Notes: generated from the letters alone by a model not told the origin. Shown: positions 24,111 to 34,473, counted from the stretch's first letter. The stretch: DNA of 64,000 nucleotides from Pseudoalteromonas marina (GCF_000238335.3 NZ_AHCB03000012.1:372001-436000), one strand, 5' to 3'. Made by a program: numbers and translations.

Positions 24111-24680
24111 ATGAGCACTTCATTAATCAACACAAAAATTCAACCTTTCAACGCAACTGCATACCACAATGGTGATTTTGTAGAAGTATCTGAAAAAGAT
24201 GTACTTGGTAAGTGGTCAATCTTCTTCTTTTACCCAGCAGATTTCACATTTGTATGTCCTACTGAACTTGGCGATGTTGCTGATTACTACGAGCAACTAC
24301 AAGAAATGGGTGTAGAAGTTTACTCAGTATCAACTGATACTCATTTTACTCATAAAGCATGGCACGATACGTCAGACACAATTGGTAAAATTAAATTCCC
24401 GATGATTGGCGACCCAACAGGCCGTATTACTCGCAGCTTTGGCGTTATGATTGAAGATGATGGCCTAGCACTTCGTGGTACGTTTGTAATGAACCCTGAA
24501 GGTGAAATTAAAGTAATTGAAACTCATGATTTAGGCATTGGCCGTAGCGCTAAAGAGCTAGTGCGTAAAGTACAAGCTGCACAATACATTGCAACTCACG
24601 ACGGTGAAGTTTGTCCTGCATCTTGGCAGCCGGGTGAAGACACTCTTGCTCCTTCACTAGACCTAGTTGGTAAAATCTAA
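24111..24680 (+). CDS. ahpC: Alkyl hydroperoxide reductase subunit C (typical 2-Cys peroxiredoxin)
   Basis: 189 aa from the ATG at 24111, chosen because GAGGAATACT precedes it; an in-frame ATG four codons earlier has none. The peroxidatic Cys is C49 in DFTFVCPTE, and the resolving Cys lies in GEVCPASW near residue 168. It reduces H2O2, alkyl hydroperoxides and peroxynitrite in the cytoplasm, recycled by AhpF encoded just downstream. Codon use is clearly biased (high-expression gene). Gene order ahpC-ahpF is the classical one. Confidence 0.96.
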   Translation: MSTSLINTKIQPFNATAYHNGDFVEVSEKDVLGKWSIFFFYPADFTFVCPTELGDVADYYEQLQEMGVEVYSVSTDTHFTHKAWHDTSDTIGKIKFPMIGDPTGRITRSFGVMIEDDGLALRGTFVMNPEGEIKVIETHDLGIGRSAKELVRKVQAAQYIATHDGEVCPASWQPGEDTLAPSLDLVGKI

Positions 24681-24699
24681 GTATAGATTACCTCAACTA

Positions 24700-24745
24700 T
24701 AAGGGCAGGTAACTGCCCTTAAACCAATAAATATTCGTTTATTGG
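24700..24745 (+). promoter_or_regulatory. Two stem-loops between ahpC and ahpF
   Basis: AAGGGCAG/CTGCCCTT (24701-24720), then CCAATAAA/TTTATTGG (24724-24745). Neither is followed by a strong T-run. Such intercistronic hairpins may stabilise the ahpC message and limit ahpF expression. Confidence 0.55.
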
Positions 24746-24833
24746 TGCCTCCTATCTCAATTTGATGATTAAGCACATGCATTAATTGGCATGGGAGGCT
24801 TGCTGTTTAAATTTTCCTAAAAAGGGTTAAGCC

Positions 24834-26417
24834 ATGTTAGATAACAACATTAAAAATCAATTAAAAAGCCATTTCGAATCGCTTACTCAACCTGTTGAGC
24901 TGCTTATTGCCTTGGATGACAGCAAAAAATCAACAGAAGTAGAAGGCTTAGCAAACGATTTAGCATCATTAAGCGATAAGTTTACGGTAGTTAACAACCC
25001 AGATACCAGCGCACGTCGCCCGTCTATGGTTGTACATTCGCCGGTTAAAAATACCCATATTACGTTTGCAGGCGTACCGATGGGACACGAATTTACAAGT
25101 TTAGTGTTGGCGCTTTTACATACTGGCGGGCATGCAAGTAAAGCAAAAAGCGAAGACATTGAACAGATACAATCACTTGATCAAGAACTTAATTTTGAAA
25201 TTTACATTAGCTTGAGCTGCCAAACGTGCCCTCAAGTAGTGCAGGCGCTAAATACAATGGCCGCGACTAATAGCAAAATTAAAGCAACCATGATTGATGG
25301 CGCACTATTTCAAGAGGAAGTAGAAGAGCGCAACATTTTAGCTGTACCGGCTGTTTATTTAAATGGTGAACCATTTAGCCAAGGTGCATTAAGCCTAACT
25401 GACATTTTAAACAAAGTAGATAGTAAAGGTGCAGCACGCCAAGCTGCTGCACTAAGTGAAAAAGATGAATTTGACGTACTAGTAGTTGGTGGTGGACCTG
25501 CGGGTGCCTCAGCTGCTATTTACTCTGCACGTAAAGGCTTAAATACAGGTGTTGTAGCTGAACGTTTTGGTGGGCAAGTTGCTGACACATTAGCGATTGA
25601 AAACTTTATCTCTGTTAAAGCCACTGAAGGGCCAAAACTTGTTGCACAGCTTGAAGAGCATGTTAAAGAGTACGATGTTGATGTAATGCATAACCAACGT
25701 GCTGCAGGACTTGAACGCGTTAATAACAAATACGAAATTACGCTTGAGAACGGGGCTACTTTAAAAGCTAAATCACTTGTTTTAGCAACCGGTGCACGCT
25801 GGCGTGAAATGAACGTACCCGGTGAGCAAGAGTACCGTGGGCACGGTGTAGCATACTGCCCGCATTGTGATGGCCCTTTGTTTAAAGGTAAGCCTGTAGC
25901 AGTGATTGGTGGTGGTAACTCAGGTATTGAAGCGGCAATCGATTTAGCAAACATTGTTGAGCACGTAACAGTGCTTGAATTTGCAGATACACTTCGCGCC
26001 GATGAAGTACTTATTCGCAAAGCGAAAAGCTTAAATAATATTACTATTATTAAAAACGCCCAAACTACAGAAGTACTTGGCGATGGTAAAAAGGTAACAG
26101 GACTCACGTACACAGACCGAGTATCAGGTGATAGCAAGGCACTTACTCTAGCGGGTATTTTTGTACAAATAGGCTTAATTCCTAACACTGAGTGGTTAAA
26201 AATTAGTGACTTAGCGCTAAGTAAATTTGGTGAAATATTAATTGATGCAAAAGGTGCTACGTCATTACCGGGTGTTTATGGCGCAGGTGATGCAACAAAT
26301 ACCCCATTTAAGCAAATTATTATTGCCATGGGCAGCGGTGCAACAGCAAGTTTAGGTGCTTTTGATTACTTAATTCGCAACAGCGAAGAAAGCGAGCAAG
26401 ACAAAACAGCTGCTTAA
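24834..26417 (+). CDS. ahpF: Alkyl hydroperoxide reductase subunit F
   Basis: 527 aa, the usual length. The N-terminal tandem thioredoxin folds (1-200) carry the C129/C132 pair (SCQTCPQ). An FAD/NADH thioredoxin-reductase-like part starts near residue 213 ([14 protein letters not shown]), with the second redox pair C342/C345 (YCPHCDGP) and an NADH motif ([12 protein letters not shown]). It passes electrons from NADH to AhpC. It lies 153 bases downstream of ahpC on the same strand and is probably cotranscribed. Confidence 0.96.
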   Translation: MLDNNIKNQLKSHFESLTQPVELLIALDDSKKSTEVEGLANDLASLSDKFTVVNNPDTSARRPSMVVHSPVKNTHITFAGVPMGHEFTSLVLALLHTGGHASKAKSEDIEQIQSLDQELNFEIYISLSCQTCPQVVQALNTMAATNSKIKATMIDGALFQEEVEERNILAVPAVYLNGEPFSQGALSLTDILNKVDSKGAARQAAALSEKDEFDVLVVGGGPAGASAAIYSARKGLNTGVVAERFGGQVADTLAIENFISVKATEGPKLVAQLEEHVKEYDVDVMHNQRAAGLERVNNKYEITLENGATLKAKSLVLATGARWREMNVPGEQEYRGHGVAYCPHCDGPLFKGKPVAVIGGGNSGIEAAIDLANIVEHVTVLEFADTLRADEVLIRKAKSLNNITIIKNAQTTEVLGDGKKVTGLTYTDRVSGDSKALTLAGIFVQIGLIPNTEWLKISDLALSKFGEILIDAKGATSLPGVYGAGDATNTPFKQIIIAMGSGATASLGAFDYLIRNSEESEQDKTAA

Positions 26418-26474
26418 CGTGCAAAACTTCTCTTGATATAACAGCAAGGTACACCCATCGCTGTTTGTTAACCC

Positions 26475-26503
26475 AAGCCGCCCTCTCCAAAGGCGGCTTT
26501 TTT
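26475..26503 (+). terminator. Rho-independent terminator after ahpF
   Basis: AAGCCGCC and GGCGGCTT arms around a 9-base loop, followed by TTTTTT. Confidence 0.85.
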
Positions 26504-26531
26504 ATGGCGTAATTAATCATATATAAATAGG

Positions 26532-26771
26532 TTAATCGCCACCGCCACCGCAGGCAGAATCTGAACCGCTGCAATTATTATCAGAGTAACTTGTACTAGT
26601 ATTATATGTGGTTGCACCTTGTTTTGAGTTTGCAGTGACAAAGGTAAGTAGTAGCAAAAAGCCACTAACAATTAAAATTACCATGATTGACTGCCAATCC
26701 TGTGACGAATAACCGACATAAAGTGACAAAGCTAAAATAGTAATCAAAATGGTCCGAGCTATTAATTTCAT
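26532..26771 (-). CDS. Small two-helix membrane protein with a Cys/Gly-rich tail
   Basis: 79 aa. Two hydrophobic helices (about 4-21 and 28-46), then a Ser/Thr-rich linker and an end rich in Cys, Ser and Gly (NNCSGSDSACGGGGD). The tail with two cysteines and a poly-Gly end resembles those of short bacterial proteins next to TIGR04222/DUF2207-like genes, but I cannot assign a family. It lies 33 bases downstream of the hybrid kinase gene on the same strand and may share its transcript. Confidence 0.6.
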   Translation of the reverse strand: MKLIARTILITILALSLYVGYSSQDWQSIMVILIVSGFLLLLTFVTANSKQGATTYNTSTSYSDNNCSGSDSACGGGGD

Positions 26772-26803
26772 TGTTATTTCCTTTTACTTACTGTCAGGTA
26801 CAT

Positions 26804-28831
26804 TTAATGTAATTCTGGTTTAACGGTTTTTATTGCTGATGCGACAGCGAGCTCAAGTGAGTACATTTTAAAAGGTTTTGATATAAACATATCCATGCCA
26901 GCTTGTTTACAGGCAAGTTTGTCTTGAGACGATGTATTAGCAGTTAATGCAACAATATAAGTTTTATTAGTAGGGCAAATTTTTTGTTCTCTTAACTGCT
27001 TAGTTGCTTCAAAACCGTCCAAAATAGGCATAATACAGTCCATAAAAATAAGGTCATACGGCTTTTGCTTACATTTTAAAACAGCGTCTTGACCATCAAC
27101 CGCAAAGTCGGGGTGTATATTAAGCTTATTTAGGGATGCGTTAAGCACTAATCTATTGATGTCGTTGTCATCAACAACAAGCACAGATAACTCGCTTGTG
27201 TTTAAATCAATGTTAGCGAGCGGTTTATTTTCAAGTGCTTGCTCTTCACCTCGGGTTATAGGGATATAAACTGAAAATGTAGAGCCTTTATTAATTTCGC
27301 TAGTAACTTCAATTTTACCGCCCATGTACTGAACAAGTTCTTTTACAATTGCTAAGCCTAGACCTGTACCGCCTTTTGTATTTTTAGCATCGACTTCTTG
27401 CGTAAATGGAGAAAATAGCGATTTAAGAAATTCAGGAGTCATCCCTCTGCCTGAGTCAGTCACGGTAATAGTGAGTGACAAAGCTTCGTCAATATTGGTT
27501 AAAAACGTGTCCAGCTTTACACTACCTTTTTCTGTAAACTTTAATGCATTACTGAGTAAATTGGAGGTAATTTGGCTTAGGCGTGTGTTGTCGAAAAAGG
27601 CCCAGCAATCGTCATTAATTTCATTTTTCACTTCAAGTGCGACACGCTTTTCAGTAAATAAAGGGGTATAAAGTGAAACAAGGTCAGTGAAAACAGTTTT
27701 TAATAAAACATTGTTTGGTTCAAGCTTAAGCTCGCCATGATTAATTTTTGAGAAATCAAGAACCTCATTAATAATGTTCAATAATATGTCTGAGCTGCGT
27801 AGCGCAACTTTAATTTTTTCTGTTCTTTTTTGTTCATCATGCTCATCTATCAAGTTGGTGAGCATGCCTGTAATACCATTGAGTGGCGTTCTGAGTTCAT
27901 GGCTAATTTTTGCAAAAAGCATGCTTCTATCAAAAAGTAAGCGTTCAGCCTCTGCTTTTTTGCTTTTAAGTTCTTCACGAAGAGTCATCGACTCTGTTAC
28001 ATCTTGAAACGTGCCAAATAACCTTACGCAGGTGTCGCCTTCAAATTCAGCTTCTCCAAAGGTCGATACCCAAATGTTGTTATTTTTTGCAGTAACAATT
28101 TCAAGGTCTAAATTCCACTTTTCGCCTTTGCTAACGGCTAACTCTACTGCTTTGGTAATATTTTCTCTGCTAGATCCCTCTTTATAGAAGTTAATTGCTG
28201 TTTCCATAATAGGTTGATAGTTTTCATCAACTTCGTGAATAAGCTTAGTTTGTTTGCTCCAATAAATTTTATTGTGGGCAATATCAACTTCCCAAGTTCC
28301 TATATTCGCAACGCTTTCAAGCTTAACAAGGCTATTACTATTTTTTATTAGGCGATCTTTTGTTTGGTTTCTGGCAAATTCCGCACCTAACCATTGTGCA
28401 AATAATTCTATATAGTCATAGGCTTGGTCTGTAAAAACAGGCGATGAATCAGCAGAAGAAAAGTTAACGGTTCCAAACACTTCATTACCTATTTTAATAG
28501 GAGCACCAATGTAGGATTCCAGTTGGAAATTAGCAAAGCAAGGGTGGTCTGCAATTTCGCTCTGAGATACATTGTGAAATGCGAGGGCTGAGCCTGCTTT
28601 GAGGGTGTGTGTGCAGTAAGTACCTTCTAGGTCAAATTGTGTACCTATAGCAAGATCGTTGTTAGGGGTAACCGCATATAAAACAGTGTAACACTGGTCT
28701 TCAACCTTACTGATAATAGCTAAATCAAGATTAAAAACGTTAAGCCCAAACGTTAATAGCTTTTGCGTTTTGTTGTCAAATGATAAACTTTGATCAGAGA
28801 CTATGTCGTGAAATTGCCTAAGAAAATTCAA
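26804..28831 (-). CDS. Soluble hybrid sensor histidine kinase (GAF-PAS-HisKA-HATPase-REC)
   Basis: 675 aa and no membrane segment, so it senses cytoplasmic signals. Domains: GAF (about 10-150), PAS (165-285), HisKA with the phospho-acceptor H311 in ISHELRTPLNG, HATPase (about 410-525; DSGRGMTPEF, GGTGLGLAI), and a C-terminal receiver (about 550-668) with the phospho-Asp in LIFMDCIMP. There is no output domain, so phosphate must be passed to a separate Hpt or regulator. It stands upstream of the small Cys/Gly-tail protein. Signal unknown. Confidence 0.92.
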   Translation of the reverse strand: MNFLRQFHDIVSDQSLSFDNKTQKLLTFGLNVFNLDLAIISKVEDQCYTVLYAVTPNNDLAIGTQFDLEGTYCTHTLKAGSALAFHNVSQSEIADHPCFANFQLESYIGAPIKIGNEVFGTVNFSSADSSPVFTDQAYDYIELFAQWLGAEFARNQTKDRLIKNSNSLVKLESVANIGTWEVDIAHNKIYWSKQTKLIHEVDENYQPIMETAINFYKEGSSRENITKAVELAVSKGEKWNLDLEIVTAKNNNIWVSTFGEAEFEGDTCVRLFGTFQDVTESMTLREELKSKKAEAERLLFDRSMLFAKISHELRTPLNGITGMLTNLIDEHDEQKRTEKIKVALRSSDILLNIINEVLDFSKINHGELKLEPNNVLLKTVFTDLVSLYTPLFTEKRVALEVKNEINDDCWAFFDNTRLSQITSNLLSNALKFTEKGSVKLDTFLTNIDEALSLTITVTDSGRGMTPEFLKSLFSPFTQEVDAKNTKGGTGLGLAIVKELVQYMGGKIEVTSEINKGSTFSVYIPITRGEEQALENKPLANIDLNTSELSVLVVDDNDINRLVLNASLNKLNIHPDFAVDGQDAVLKCKQKPYDLIFMDCIMPILDGFEATKQLREQKICPTNKTYIVALTANTSSQDKLACKQAGMDMFISKPFKMYSLELAVASAIKTVKPELH

Positions 28832-28992
28832 TAGAAAAACCCTATGGTATTAATTTTTTAAAACTTTATTTAGCAAGCTTAGAATAACGTTAAAAAGTGA
28901 TAAAAAGCTATTACTATCTCGGCAACTAAATACATAAAAACACGATTTGATTAAAATATAGATTTAGCGTATCTGTGTGCTCGTTATATAAT

Positions 28993-29214
28993 CTAGTATG
29001 TTGAGTTAGGTGTGTACTCTGGGTTGATATCTCCATCAACTTCTTCTGGATCAACATCGTTTATCAGCAGTGTTTCTCTTACGGCTTCTATATGATCAAG
29101 GACCGTTTGATAACGCTCACCATATTCATATTTAGTCACTTCAATAGCTTTTGGCATATATGTAAACGCTATTTTAAGAGCATGAAGTGCATCGTCATTT
29201 ATTTTTTCACTCAT
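28993..29214 (-). CDS. Small acidic protein of unknown function
   Basis: 73 aa, soluble, strongly acidic near the C-terminus (VDPEEVDGDINPEY). A good ribosome-binding site (AGGAGAAAA) precedes the ATG on the minus strand. It lies 58 bases downstream of the patatin-like gene on the same strand. No family recognised. Confidence 0.65.
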   Translation of the reverse strand: MSEKINDDALHALKIAFTYMPKAIEVTKYEYGERYQTVLDHIEAVRETLLINDVDPEEVDGDINPEYTPNSTY

Positions 29215-29272
29215 ATTTTTCTCCTGACTAAATTAATATCGGCGGTTAAAGTATTTTCTTTAATTGTTTATT

Positions 29273-30112
29273 TTAGGGTGCTTGCAAGTGAGCACGCGCT
29301 TCAGTTATGCCCATTTGGTATCCTTTATTTAAAATATTAAACGATTTAGTGGTTCTGCCCACTTTAAAGTGCTTTGGTGGTGCAATAATATTAACTATAC
29401 AATCGCTGGGTGGGTTTTCTATAAAATCGATACTTTTATTATAAACGTCAGCTCTATTTAATGCTGCATTTATGAGTGCAGGATAGCCCTTATAAATTTG
29501 TTTAGTGAGCCAAGACGTTTTTGTCGCTTTTTTTTTGTACCCTCGTGAACGTGACAAGATAACCGTTATTTCGCGCGCCCCCATTTCATACGCCTTGATA
29601 ACAGGAATAGAGTCTGCAACTCCACCATCCGTCATAGGTGTGTTATTTATAATCGGGTAATCACGATATGCAATAGGAATTGCGCAGGATGCTTTTAATT
29701 GCTCAACCATATTGTCGTTTGTTGCTTCTAAATAATAGGCTTTACCTGAATCTATAGCGGTAGTAACAATATAAAACGGTTGTGGGTTTTGCTCAAATAT
29801 TTCGGTTTGTAGACGAATTTCACGAATAGTTTCTTCCCATAACCAATCAAGGTCAAATAAGTGACCACCTTTTAAAAACCGAGCCAGATTAATAAACTCC
29901 GGCCTACATGAATAATCTGTTATCACTTTGTAGTTTCGCATGGGTTGCTTACATAAGAATGCAGCTACATTTGTTGCTCCTGCAGAAACGCCAAAGTAAC
30001 AATCAAAGGGCTGATGATTTTGTGATAAAAATTCATCAAGGACGCCTGCAGCAAATATACCGCGCATTGCGCCACCTTCGACTACAAGTGCATGTTTTAT
30101 ATTTTTAGCCAT
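29273..30112 (-). CDS. Patatin-like phospholipase (RssA/YjjU type)
   Basis: 279 aa. Oxyanion loop GGAMRG at about 13-18, nucleophile Ser43 in GVSAG, and catalytic Asp162 in TDGG: the full patatin Ser-Asp dyad. No signal peptide, so it is a cytoplasmic lipid acyl hydrolase, similar to E. coli YjjU. AAGGAGTT precedes the ATG. The physiological lipid is not known. The 480 bases upstream (30113-30596), toward the SMP-30 gene, hold no gene I can support. Confidence 0.85.
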   Translation of the reverse strand: MAKNIKHALVVEGGAMRGIFAAGVLDEFLSQNHQPFDCYFGVSAGATNVAAFLCKQPMRNYKVITDYSCRPEFINLARFLKGGHLFDLDWLWEETIREIRLQTEIFEQNPQPFYIVTTAIDSGKAYYLEATNDNMVEQLKASCAIPIAYRDYPIINNTPMTDGGVADSIPVIKAYEMGAREITVILSRSRGYKKKATKTSWLTKQIYKGYPALINAALNRADVYNKSIDFIENPPSDCIVNIIAPPKHFKVGRTTKSFNILNKGYQMGITEARAHLQAP

Positions 30113-30596
30113 AATTGTAACTCCTTTTAATCTGACTTTATGTTACCAACTAAGGCCAGTGAGGGCGAGCTATAAAACACATACTATCAATAAGTTGCAT
30201 TCCTATTAAAAGTTAATTCAATAATAAAAAAGCAATAAATCAGACATTTAATTTAATAAATATGTTGGTAGTTAATATATTAATTAATCGGCATACTATT
30301 TTTAGAAATTTTATGGCTGTAATTCCATCGCACTGAGTTATATTTTTTGTTAATGTTAGGCTTCAAGCTTATGTTAATAATAAACCTTAAACGGGTTACT
30401 GATACTGCAACATTAAGATGGATAATACGCGTCAATATTTTTGCATAAATTGACATTGTTATAGTTATTATATCGCGAACCTAAGTCAGCATAATGTAGC
30501 CGTTGTTGCTTTCGAGCCCGATAATTTAAGAGCCTTGTACTGCGAATAATTGTACCAAGGTCATAGTTTGCTCCTACAAGGTAAATAAACTCTAAA
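30113..30596. other. Divergent intergenic region between patatin-like and SMP-30 genes
   Basis: About 480 bases, strongly AT-rich. It carries the promoters of both divergent genes. I see no further gene; a 67-codon minus-strand frame at its right end overlaps the SMP-30 start and looks spurious. Confidence 0.5.
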
Positions 30597-31469
30597 ATGA
30601 GCGATTTTAAAATCACCTTATTTAATAATACGCAAAATCAGCTTGGCGAAAGTCCGCTATGGCACCCAATGTTGGAAACACTCTTCTGGGTTGATATCAA
30701 TAAAAAACTGTTATTTTGTTGCTCACTCGGTAAACCAGCAAATGCTTACTCGGTTGAAATGCCTTTTATAGTGACAGCTATAGCTTGGCAAGATAAAGAG
30801 CATTTAATTTTAGGAACTGAATCTGGGATTTATCGTTACAATATAAAGCGTAAAATACCTCAGTTAATTACGGAACTTGAAAGTGGCGACACGAATAGGC
30901 GCTCAAACGATGGGCGTGCCGATCCCTGGGGTGGTTTTTGGTTAAGTACAATGGATATGACTGCCGAAAAAGGGCAGGGCAAGATATACCGCTATTACAA
31001 TAAAAAGCTAGATTGCATTGTGACTGATTTAACCATTCCTAATGGTTTGTGTTTTGATAAAGCTCGCTCTCGTGGTTACTATTGTGACTCTTTTACAAGC
31101 TGTATTTACTTTCTTGACCTTGATGTTAATACAGGTGAAGTTGCTGGTACGGCGAAGGTATTCTATCAATTTAATAACACCGATGTAGATCCCGATGGTT
31201 GCGTAATCGACAGTATTGGTAACTTGTGGTTAGCGGTATGGGGAATGGGCTGTATTATGTGTTTATCGCCTGATGCAGAAGTAATTCATACAATAAAAGT
31301 AAATAACCTCAATCCTACATGTACAGCATTTGGCGGCAAACAAGGTGAGCTGCTATTTGTGACTTCAGCAGTGTGCGAGTCTAATAAGGACTTACAAAAT
31401 ATACAAGGGACGACAATTCAAATTAGCGGGATAAAAAACGGGCAACTAGAGCCACCCGTTATTTTATAA
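30597..31469 (+). CDS. SMP-30/gluconolactonase family protein
   Basis: 290 aa, six-bladed beta-propeller of the SGL family (PF08450). Metal ligands are visible: E18 in LGESPLW, the Asn/Asp of SNDGRADPWGGFW, and the Asp of VDPDGCVID. These enzymes open sugar lactones (for example gluconolactone) in the cytoplasm with Ca2+ or Zn2+. It is transcribed alone and ends 12 bases before the convergent NfeD gene. The substrate is unknown. Confidence 0.88.
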   Translation: MSDFKITLFNNTQNQLGESPLWHPMLETLFWVDINKKLLFCCSLGKPANAYSVEMPFIVTAIAWQDKEHLILGTESGIYRYNIKRKIPQLITELESGDTNRRSNDGRADPWGGFWLSTMDMTAEKGQGKIYRYYNKKLDCIVTDLTIPNGLCFDKARSRGYYCDSFTSCIYFLDLDVNTGEVAGTAKVFYQFNNTDVDPDGCVIDSIGNLWLAVWGMGCIMCLSPDAEVIHTIKVNNLNPTCTAFGGKQGELLFVTSAVCESNKDLQNIQGTTIQISGIKNGQLEPPVIL

Positions 31470-31481
31470 TTTGTTTACAGG

Positions 31482-31940
31482 TTACTGGGAGACTGGTTTG
31501 ACCCACATAACGCCAACATCTTTTTTCATAACGTATACGCGAGTGCCTGCAGTAATTGTTTGCTCACTTTTTAATTTCCAGCTAATACCTGAATAATTAT
31601 ACGTAGTTAACCCTTGATCGGTAACGTCGTCATCTAGGGTAAAAGTAAGCTCTGCAAAATCGTTTGTTACGGGCTTTGTATCCACACGGTTTTGCATTTT
31701 TTTTAGAGGTTTCCACAGGCCAATGGCTAAAATAGCCGTTACCACTGTGTTACTCCATAGTGCAGTTGTTAATGAGTCAGGCAATATTCCTATGCTCATT
31801 GAAAAACCAGTTATCAGTAGTGATAAGCCAAAAAATAATAGAATAATAGTAGAGAGACCCAGCACGGCTACTTCTATTATTAAGGCAATTATACCAAGCA
31901 CCATAAGTGCTTGTGGTAAATTTTGTATAATAAAATCCAT
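31482..31940 (-). CDS. NfeD-family membrane protein, partner of the SPFH protein
   Basis: 152 aa. Three to four hydrophobic helices in the first 80 residues, then a C-terminal OB-fold beta domain (YNYSGISWKLKSEQ, AGTRVYVMKKDVGVMWV) typical of short NfeD (YbbK type). It lies 17 bases downstream of the QmcA-like gene, the standard partnership for membrane microdomain organisation and protein quality control. Confidence 0.88.
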   Translation of the reverse strand: MDFIIQNLPQALMVLGIIALIIEVAVLGLSTIILLFFGLSLLITGFSMSIGILPDSLTTALWSNTVVTAILAIGLWKPLKKMQNRVDTKPVTNDFAELTFTLDDDVTDQGLTTYNYSGISWKLKSEQTITAGTRVYVMKKDVGVMWVKPVSQ

Positions 31941-31957
31941 ACAAACCTCTTTAGGTG

Positions 31958-32911
31958 TTAACCTTTATTTTGCTTGTTTAAACTATTAATGATTGCCATG
32001 CCTTGCGCAACCATTGAGCTTGCATCTGTTGCGTTGTCAGGGAGAAGAACAACAGATGATTCACGTGCAATGGCTTCTTTAGCCGAAATGGCTTTAGTTG
32101 CTAAATCAAGTTGAATCGCTTTTTGCCCTTGCTCTGTATCAGCGGCTTCACCGACTTTTAATAGTGCATTGGCTTGAGCTTTTGCGACGGTTGTAATTGC
32201 GGTAGCTTCACCTTCCGCACGTAAAATTTGCTCAGCTTTATCTGCTTCTGCAGCAAGCACTTGTGCTTGCTTTTTACCTTCAGCGACATTTATATTTGCT
32301 TGACGGTCACCTTCAGACTCTAAAATTTGAGCACGTTTTACACGCTCAGCCTTCATTTGTGCTTCCATAGCTTCCATAATCGAGTTCGGTGGCACAATAT
32401 CTTTAATTTCGTAACGCAGTACTTGAATACCCCATGGCTCAGATGCCTGGTTTATTGCAGCTACGATATTTGTGTTTAGTAAGTCTCGCTCTTCAAAAGT
32501 TTTATCTAGCTCCATTTTACCAAGCTCTGAGCGCATTGTTGTTTGCGAAAGCTGAACAACTGCAAATGTATAATCGTCAACACCATAGGTAGCTTTGTAC
32601 GGGTCTAATACTCGAAAGTACAATACGCCATCTACAATTAACGAGATGTTATCTTTTGTTATAGCTGATTGAGATGGAACATCTTGGGCCTGTTCTTTTA
32701 AGCTGCGGTCGGCAGATATTCTATCGATAAACGGAATAATAAAATTAAGGCCGGCTTCTTTGGTTGATTGGTATTTACCAAAACGTTCAATTAGCCAAGC
32801 TCTATTTTGAGGGACAAATTTAACACTGCTTTTTAGAAGCACAATAACAAATATGAGTAAAAATGCCTCAACGGTAAATACGACATCGAGGATTTGTGAC
32901 ACTGGATCCAT
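31958..32911 (-). CDS. qmcA: SPFH/Band-7 membrane protein, QmcA/stomatin-like
   Basis: 317 aa. One N-terminal membrane helix, then the SPFH domain (VPQNRAWLIERFGKY, DNISLIVDGVLYFRV) and a long alanine/glutamate-rich coiled coil (about 190-260) as in E. coli QmcA. These form oligomers at the membrane and modulate FtsH-type proteolysis. Operon with the downstream NfeD gene. Confidence 0.9.
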   Translation of the reverse strand: MDPVSQILDVVFTVEAFLLIFVIVLLKSSVKFVPQNRAWLIERFGKYQSTKEAGLNFIIPFIDRISADRSLKEQAQDVPSQSAITKDNISLIVDGVLYFRVLDPYKATYGVDDYTFAVVQLSQTTMRSELGKMELDKTFEERDLLNTNIVAAINQASEPWGIQVLRYEIKDIVPPNSIMEAMEAQMKAERVKRAQILESEGDRQANINVAEGKKQAQVLAAEADKAEQILRAEGEATAITTVAKAQANALLKVGEAADTEQGQKAIQLDLATKAISAKEAIARESSVVLLPDNATDASSMVAQGMAIINSLNKQNKG

Positions 32912-33030
32912 TTAAATATTCCTTATAATAATTAATCATAAAATGGTGTGTTGTTTTAATTTTAAACTAATAAAGACTACCACTTTTCAATGTAATTACC
33001 TACAAAAAGTGGGCACTTAAGAAGTACATA

Positions 33031-34473
33031 TTATCGAGGGGGGCTCTCGGAAATTTTATTTCGACCAGTTTCTTTAGCGTTATAAAGAGCAGCGTCTGCT
33101 TTTGCAATAATGTCTTCTGCTATTGTTTTTGTGTTAGGAATTAGGCTATAAAAACCAATACTTAAAGTAAGCATATCACTTACTTCTGAATATTTATGCT
33201 CTATGCCCAACTTGGCTATTTCTTTTTGAATTAGAGTGGAAAAGCAATATGCATTATCAGTATTGGTACAGGGTAAAATAAGTGCAAATTCTTCACCACC
33301 ATATCGAGCTGCTAGATCGCCGGGGCGCTTACATAAATTTTGCAGTGTTTCAGCAACTTGTTTTAATGCCTCATCCCCTTTTTGATGACCATAACTATCG
33401 TTGTATTTTTTAAAAAAGTCGATGTCGCAAATAAGTAAACTAATGGGTTGTTGGTAACGAACGCATCGTTGTATTTCGTCATCTATAGTTTGATCAAAGC
33501 ATCGACGATTAGCTATGTTAGTCAAGCCGTCTGTATTTACCAGCTCACTTAATTGTTGATTGGCTGTGATAAGTTGCTGCTGAGTAAGTTCTAATTTTTG
33601 TTTATAGTTTATATTTTTGAACGCGTTGGTTAGTATTTCACCCACTAATTTTATTCTGATTAAATCAAGGTTTGTCCATTCACGTTTTACTGCTACACAA
33701 TCGCAACCAATAAAACCAACAAGCTCTTTTTCGTAGCTTAAGCCAATGCACATTACTGATTTGATTTTTTGTAGTTCAAATTCCTTTTTTTCACCACCTG
33801 CAGAGGCTGGTAAATCCGCAATATCATTTACTTTAAAAAGGTAAGTGTCGTTCATTAATTTAAAAAAGTAGGGAAGTTCGCTTTTAGGAATATTTTGTAA
33901 CGAATCCTTAAAAGGCATTATGCCTTTATTTACCCATTCATGTGTATTACTCATTTGTGTGTTTTCGTCGTTAAATTTAAATAAATAGCTGCGATCTGCA
34001 TGGCATACAGTGCCAATTGCTTTTAATGCATAATTAATATGTTTATCTACATCATCGTTCTGAATATCAATGAGATCGGCTGATATATTCGATATAACAA
34101 CATCAAAATTATATTGTTCATCAATTGTTTGTTTTTCTATTTCAAAGGTGATCATTGAAACGGTCTCGGTAATATTGGCAAATTTAATGTTCAGTAAGAA
34201 GGCTGTTTGATCTACTTCAAGCACCACTTTATTTTGAACATTAGGTATAAGATAAACATCAAAAAGGTTCTGTAATAATAAAGTTTTTTTACTTAAAGGG
34301 CTTATTAGCTTTATGTGACTAAAGTGATTTTCATTCAAGTCAGAATGCTGCTTTAAATTAAACAGGTTTAACGCGGATTCGTTTGCTTTGTAGTTGCGTG
34401 TTTTTGAGTCGTGGACCAAAACAGCAAAAGGGAGACACTTTAATGTACTCCAGATCTCTTTAATCGAGTTCAA
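33031..34473 (-). CDS. Soluble diguanylate cyclase (GAF-GGDEF)
   Basis: 480 aa and no membrane segment. A PAS-like region at 1-100, a GAF domain (about 130-290, NADRSYLF-like start), and a C-terminal GGDEF domain with GGEEF at 392-396, so it should make c-di-GMP. RPGD at 383-386 is the RxxD product-inhibition site just upstream. It is transcribed alone and divergent from the CDF transporter gene. Confidence 0.92.
   Translation of the reverse strand: MNSIKEIWSTLKCLPFAVLVHDSKTRNYKANESALNLFNLKQHSDLNENHFSHIKLISPLSKKTLLLQNLFDVYLIPNVQNKVVLEVDQTAFLLNIKFANITETVSMITFEIEKQTIDEQYNFDVVISNISADLIDIQNDDVDKHINYALKAIGTVCHADRSYLFKFNDENTQMSNTHEWVNKGIMPFKDSLQNIPKSELPYFFKLMNDTYLFKVNDIADLPASAGGEKKEFELQKIKSVMCIGLSYEKELVGFIGCDCVAVKREWTNLDLIRIKLVGEILTNAFKNINYKQKLELTQQQLITANQQLSELVNTDGLTNIANRRCFDQTIDDEIQRCVRYQQPISLLICDIDFFKKYNDSYGHQKGDEALKQVAETLQNLCKRPGDLAARYGGEEFALILPCTNTDNAYCFSTLIQKEIAKLGIEHKYSEVSDMLTLSIGFYSLIPNTKTIAEDIIAKADAALYNAKETGRNKISESPPR

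Noticed and set aside
25520..26188. A 222-codon frame opposite ahpF
   Set aside because: ahpF is certain, and the antisense frame only reflects its biased codon use.
30413..30616. A 67-codon minus-strand open frame
   Set aside because: It overlaps the SMP-30 start, lacks a ribosome-binding site and has random-looking composition.
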